64,000 nt of DNA from Zychaea mexicana (lineage: Eukaryota; Mucoromycota; Mucoromycetes; Mucorales; Lichtheimiaceae), in the NCBI RefSeq assembly GCF_025766255.1, contig NW_026516684.1, positions 248,001 through 312,000 of the forward strand, given 5' to 3'. Each line of letters opens with the position of its first letter. The stretch's first letter is position 1. The notes under the pieces are model-generated. The model had not been told where the DNA came from. It did not search any database and saw nothing but the letters and a program-made list of their open reading frames with translations. This document shows positions 60,419 through 64,000 of this stretch, in pieces. The translations under genes and the position numbers were made by a program.

Positions 60419-60766
60419 TTATTCTTCCTCGTCGGCCTCAGGGACTGCCCAGTAAGCACCAGCAATGGGGATACGGCTAAGGATATCCTTCTTGACCAAT
60501 GGCACATCCGAACCCAAAAGGGCAACGGCAGAGCCAGCAGCAGCACCCCAGACGGCAAGGCTAGGAGCACTATATACATACATGTTCAAATCGTGGCGTG
60601 TAAATGGACGCGGATTTAAAAAAAAATCCAATCCAACTTTTTGTTTTCGAATGGGGGACACCAACTGAGCATTAAATCCGAAAGAGAAAAAAAAAACTTA
60701 CACGCGAATCAGCTTCTCGGGGCTGATCATTCCAAAGTGGGGGTTAGTGACAATCTTGCTAAGCAT
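60419..60766 (-). CDS. QCR10: Cytochrome bc1 complex subunit 10
   Basis: Two exons (60702..60766, 60419..60569) encode 71 residues. The N-terminus MLSKIVTNPHFGMISPEKL leads into one transmembrane segment (APSLAVWGAAAGSAVALL), followed by DVPLVKKDILSRIPIAGAYW and an acidic end. This matches the shape and key phrases of yeast Qcr10 (APNLMLWGGA, KKIPLLG), a small inner-membrane subunit of respiratory complex III. Length fits the family (about 70-80). The start was chosen because it gives the short family N-terminus. Confidence 0.88.
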
Positions 60767-62094
60767 TGTGAAAAGTAATGTAGGTATGGGCCGATCGGTG
60801 GAAAGAGGAAAAGAGCGCTATTGCTTTATTGAGATTATTTTTTTTGCTCTCCCCCCGGCCCGGCGTTCTGTCATGACTGTGACGTCGGAGCAAGAGGGTA
60901 AGCTGATCGACAATAGACTGGCGCGAGCCCGTGAGGATGGATGGATTTTAACCTGGGAATGCTATGTTTTTCCTCGCCCCTTCCCTCTGTCTTCTCCTTA
61001 TATAAATGTCTTTCAAAATACCCTTCTTAGCCTTGAAAACAGATTCCATATCTCCCTCGCGTATGATTAACCTGATCAGGGCATTCTTTTTGTGCGTGTG
61101 AGCGCATGTTTCTTCAACAATTTATTATCAAATATATCATGTTACAGTAGCCAGGCTGTCACTGTCAGTTTATAAATATACTAATGAAGAAGGAGGAGAA
61201 TCGTAGGGAGAGAAGCTAGATCCTACTATGAAATATAACAAACGGGGAATGACTTGTTTTATCATATGTATCCGGGCAGCTACTCTTAAGGCTATGCAAC
61301 CGTAACGTTGCATTGCTGGTTGCTATATAAAGCATGTCAAATTTTCAGGGCTTGCAGAGAACACCTTTTCCCGGTCCACTGCGATGATAATACAATTGTA
61401 TGGTCGATAAATAAGCGGTACAGCGCAAGTTGGCCTAAGCTCTTATAAGCTGTTGCTATTGTTTTTCTTATCAGTTGGTTGATGTTGATATCCTTGCAAG
61501 CAAACCATAAACGGCTCTCAAACGGGTCGCGAGTTACAGCTCGCAATCTCAAGATTTGTAGACCGTTTTGAGAAGGTGTGCATGTGGTGCGTCGAGCTGA
61601 AATTGTGTCTTGATGGTGCTTATATATTGCTAGTAGCACTTCAAACCGGTTCGTTGGTGCTCGATCAACTGCAGCCAAAACGTTCCATTTGCTGAAAAAT
61701 CAGTGTAGGTGTTAAAAATGAAGCAATGACATACTGTGTATCTGTCTCGAGATACGTAACCTGAAGTCCGCTGTTCATTGAATGGTCTTTTTCTGTTTTA
61801 TGCTCATGCTTTTGCGTTATAGGCAGATTTTGAAAATACGATTGCGGTTCTTTACAATTGAGCTCTGTTTACTCCAATACTGGGAACACCTGAAGGATGA
61901 CCTCCAAGTGAAGAGCTTGCTTACGGTACTTGACATATCGGGCGTCAATAAGCGGGTGATAATGATCTATCGACAGTGTACAAGAAGAGCAGATATTAAG
62001 CAATATTTTATACGAGCAGTGACATGAAGGTAACCGAGTAAACGTAGCAAGGTTTCTATCTAAAACAAAGTACTTACGCTTGCTCTTGAGGTAA
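60767..62094. other. Intergenic region, QCR10 promoter and repeat flank
   Basis: The first few hundred bases are the likely QCR10 promoter. A minus-strand frame at 61337-61678 (113 codons) is partly protein-like but unrecognised. The right end joins the dispersed repeat; this flank has no counterpart next to the 18.9-kb copy. Confidence 0.4.
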
Positions 62095-62238
62095 GAAGCT
62101 AATACCATGTGCGGACAGTATGATAATCAAGGAATTGACTAAAGGTGCTAATAAAATACCTTTTGCTCGATATCGTGCATCATTACATTGATAGCATATA
62201 GCAAATCAAAAAAACAGCCGAGAAGTTAAAAGATGATG

Positions 62239-63717
62239 CACCACGGGAAAAAATCCTCGCCATCCTCGCAATCCTCGCGAACTTTTGAACTCAGTGTAGT
62301 ACCCCCAATACCTATTTAGTATTTTGGTGTAACCATCAGTGGCCAACGAGCAGACACAATAAAATCATACCAATTACTATAATTATAGGTAAAAAAAGAA
62401 ATGTATTTGTTAGGGATATGCATCTACAGTCATGTATCTTAGCAAAGGACACATTTAACGACTACTAGGTGCATATTCTGAGCTTTTACGCTTTCTAGTA
62501 GTACGTGGCTGTTGCTGCTGAGTCGACAAGGATGATGAAGGAGGTGGGGCGGGAATGGAGAAAGGAGAGGCGGTCGACGTAGAGGAAATATCAGCAGTGG
62601 TAATGGCAATGGTAGGAGCGGTAGTTGTATTAGTGGCAGTAGTAGTGGTGGGGAGGGCGAAAGGGGTGTAAGACGAGGACGATATAGCAACATGACTAAA
62701 TAAGCAGACAGTACATTAAAAATAATATAAAAAACATAGCACCAAAACGAAGATAATTACCTCTCTTGAGTCGCTTGATCGTTGCTAATGGGTGCCTCAA
62801 GATCGCTACATAAAAAAGAGAAATATTTTTTAGAACAGAAATAGACAAAATTAGAGAAATTCATGAGCTTACAATGAAATTTGCGATCTCGTGGACATCG
62901 ATTGGAGTTGCATTGAGCTACGATTTCCTTGAAGTTAGAAAATGAAAGCACTTGGGAAAATTTCTTTAATGTTACTACTAATGATTAGTATTTGTTTCTC
63001 GTAAACAACGGAGAGACGAAGTGAGATATGCTACTATTTGATATAAAAAGCTATCAAAATAAGTCTTTCATAGATATGTTATGATGGTTTTTGATACCTC
63101 TTCTTGGCCGTTGCTTTCTCACGGCGGTCATCATTCCCCAAGTGCATCTGGAAAAAGTAGCGAGTAACCCAGTTGTTCTCGCACTTATCCAGAGGCACTT
63201 GGTACATCCTGGCCATCCGGTCATTGTACTGCGCCATCTTGTGCAGTACCTTGGCCTTAGAAAAAAAGGCCGTCTTCAAGTCTAACGAGAGTTTCTCGCC
63301 CCTCGTTTTCCTCCAATCCTCAATGATACCAGCGGCCTCTTGCGCGGCCTCATTGTAGAGCGTCGTGTAAAAGCCCTCACCGCGAAGACACACGCGCGCA
63401 ACGAAATAGTTTTTTACGTGCTGAGCGGAAAGTGTCCTCTTCTTACCTGCATCACTGAGAGGGGCAGTGATGACGCCTCCCTCTGGAATGCGTGGTGCGC
63501 CTTCCGGTAAATGGAAGGATGCTGCGACTTCCACTTCACTTAAACGTTGTTGCTGCGGCTGTTAATGCGGAGAAGAAGACCGGTTTGATGAGAGTGGTCG
63601 CAGTAGGATTAAATTCCACTCCGCTGCACATATTTGGAAAGTGTGTCGTTACACATGCGCCAATTTTTGCGCGGATTGCAAGGATTGCGAGGATTGCGAG
63701 GATTTTTTCCCGTGGTG
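62239..63717. mobile_element. 1479-bp DNA transposon-like insertion with TIRs and ATG target duplication
   Basis: The termini are inverted repeats of about 37-40 bp that begin CACCACGGGAAAAAATCCTC on both ends. They continue with tandem ATCCTCGCA-like units and differ at two or three positions. The flanking trinucleotide ATG (62236-62238 and 63718-63720) is a direct duplication, and the uninterrupted copy L has it once. A 3-bp duplication with termini beginning CAC recalls the CACTA superfamily, though the start is CACCA, and PIF/Harbinger also makes 3-bp duplications. One multi-exon ORF lies inside; no DDE transposase signature was recognised, so the element may be non-autonomous. Confidence 0.9.
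62455..63534 (-). CDS. Unknown protein encoded inside the TIR element
   Basis: The main frame (63079-63534) runs about 150 codons and looks like a real globular protein: SAQHVKNYFVARVCLRGEGF, IIEDWRKTRGEKLSLDLK, KMAQYNDRMARMYQVPLDK. It has no ATG at its left limit, so an upstream exon is possible. Further exon-like pieces follow: near 62876-62955 (EIVAQCNSNRCPRDRKF), 62761-62816 (DLEAPISNDQATQE), and a Ser/Thr/Pro-rich end with a basic RTTRKRKSS before the stop at 62455. Not all joins agree in phase, so the boundaries are unsettled and the gene may be decayed. No family recognised. Confidence 0.5.
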
Positions 63718-64000
63718 ATGTACTAGACAAATACTTCGAACAGCTACAAGCACGGATTGTAGCTCAAAAGTGCCCTGAAGGATACAAAAGGAGAACGCTC
63801 TGGGTGCTGTCGCCTGATCCGTTCTTTGCTCTAATCAAAAAGCTCGAGCCCGAGGCGCTGTAATATCTTCGTATATTCCTTTGGATGCCGCATCTCTTGC
63901 TTAAGGTGACGTTAAGATGTCAGAGCTGTCAATCTCGCTTCAAGTCCAAAGGGGTAATTAATAAGCTATGACGCGTTGTAGATATGGCAGAGTGATTTAA

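Larger units (their letters stand above)
62095..64000 (+). repeat. Dispersed repeat, copy R (interrupted, continues past the window)
   Basis: 62095-62238 and 63718-64000 together match the minus strand of 18857-19272. Both halves keep the same landmarks: the ORF end KGANKIPFARYRASLH plus stop, the frame DKYFEQLQARIVAQK to FFALIKKLEPEAL plus stop, and the flank TTAAGATGTCAGAGCTGTCA. The 1479-bp stretch between the halves is absent from copy L. Confidence 0.9.

Overview
The window is fungal nuclear DNA, most likely from an early-diverging lineage such as Mucoromycota/Mucorales. Genes are dense in short introns (about 50-200 bp, GTAAGT-type donors, CTAAC-like branch sites, TAG/CAG acceptors). 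Intergenic DNA is AT-rich, several proteins carry Q/N/T/S runs, and the set includes fungal-specific genes (a Crh-type GH16 wall enzyme, Qcr10, Lsb5). The lineage is inferred from gene content and style; no marker gene was compared.

Layout. 0-1.3 kb: 5' end of a treslin/Sld3-like replication gene (minus strand). 1.3-6 kb: gene-poor DNA with one tRNA-Ser(GCU). 6-11.1 kb: mitochondrial dicarboxylate carrier DIC1 and the ubiquitin-conjugating enzyme CDC34 (both minus). 13.4-18.4 kb: a 1594-residue golgin-like coiled-coil protein (plus). 18.8-31 kb: repeat-rich accessory block. It holds a dispersed repeat with an unknown ORF, small unknown genes, an 83-bp minisatellite, a 115-bp inverted repeat, a 270-bp tandem array with intron-like segments, a membrane/repeat protein, a decayed Helitron helicase, and an eight-exon array that looks non-coding and whose introns share a conserved core. 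32-49.4 kb: plus-strand housekeeping genes: GNL1-type GTPase, LSB5 (VHS-GAT), a predicted tail-anchored dynein-adaptor-like protein, a dienelactone hydrolase and an AVT-type amino-acid transporter. 49.4-53.6 kb: no gene seen. 53.6-60.8 kb: four minus-strand genes: DED1 helicase, an anillin-like C2-PH protein, a Crh-type GH16 transglycosidase and QCR10. 61-64 kb: a second, inverted copy of the 18.9-kb repeat, split by a 1479-bp element with terminal inverted repeats and a 3-bp target duplication.

The housekeeping genes do not form one pathway. Several touch secretion, cortex and cell wall (golgin, LSB5, Crh enzyme, C2-PH protein), one points to dynein transport, and two are mitochondrial. Exon joins were set by hand from splice signals, reading phase and remembered family sequence. 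All joins in genes with confidence of about 0.6 or more keep frame to the stop. The most notable items are the mini-exon array (29.36-30.9 kb), the nested terminal-inverted-repeat element (62.2-63.7 kb), the dynein-adaptor-like protein, the treslin-like N-terminus and the golgin C-terminus.
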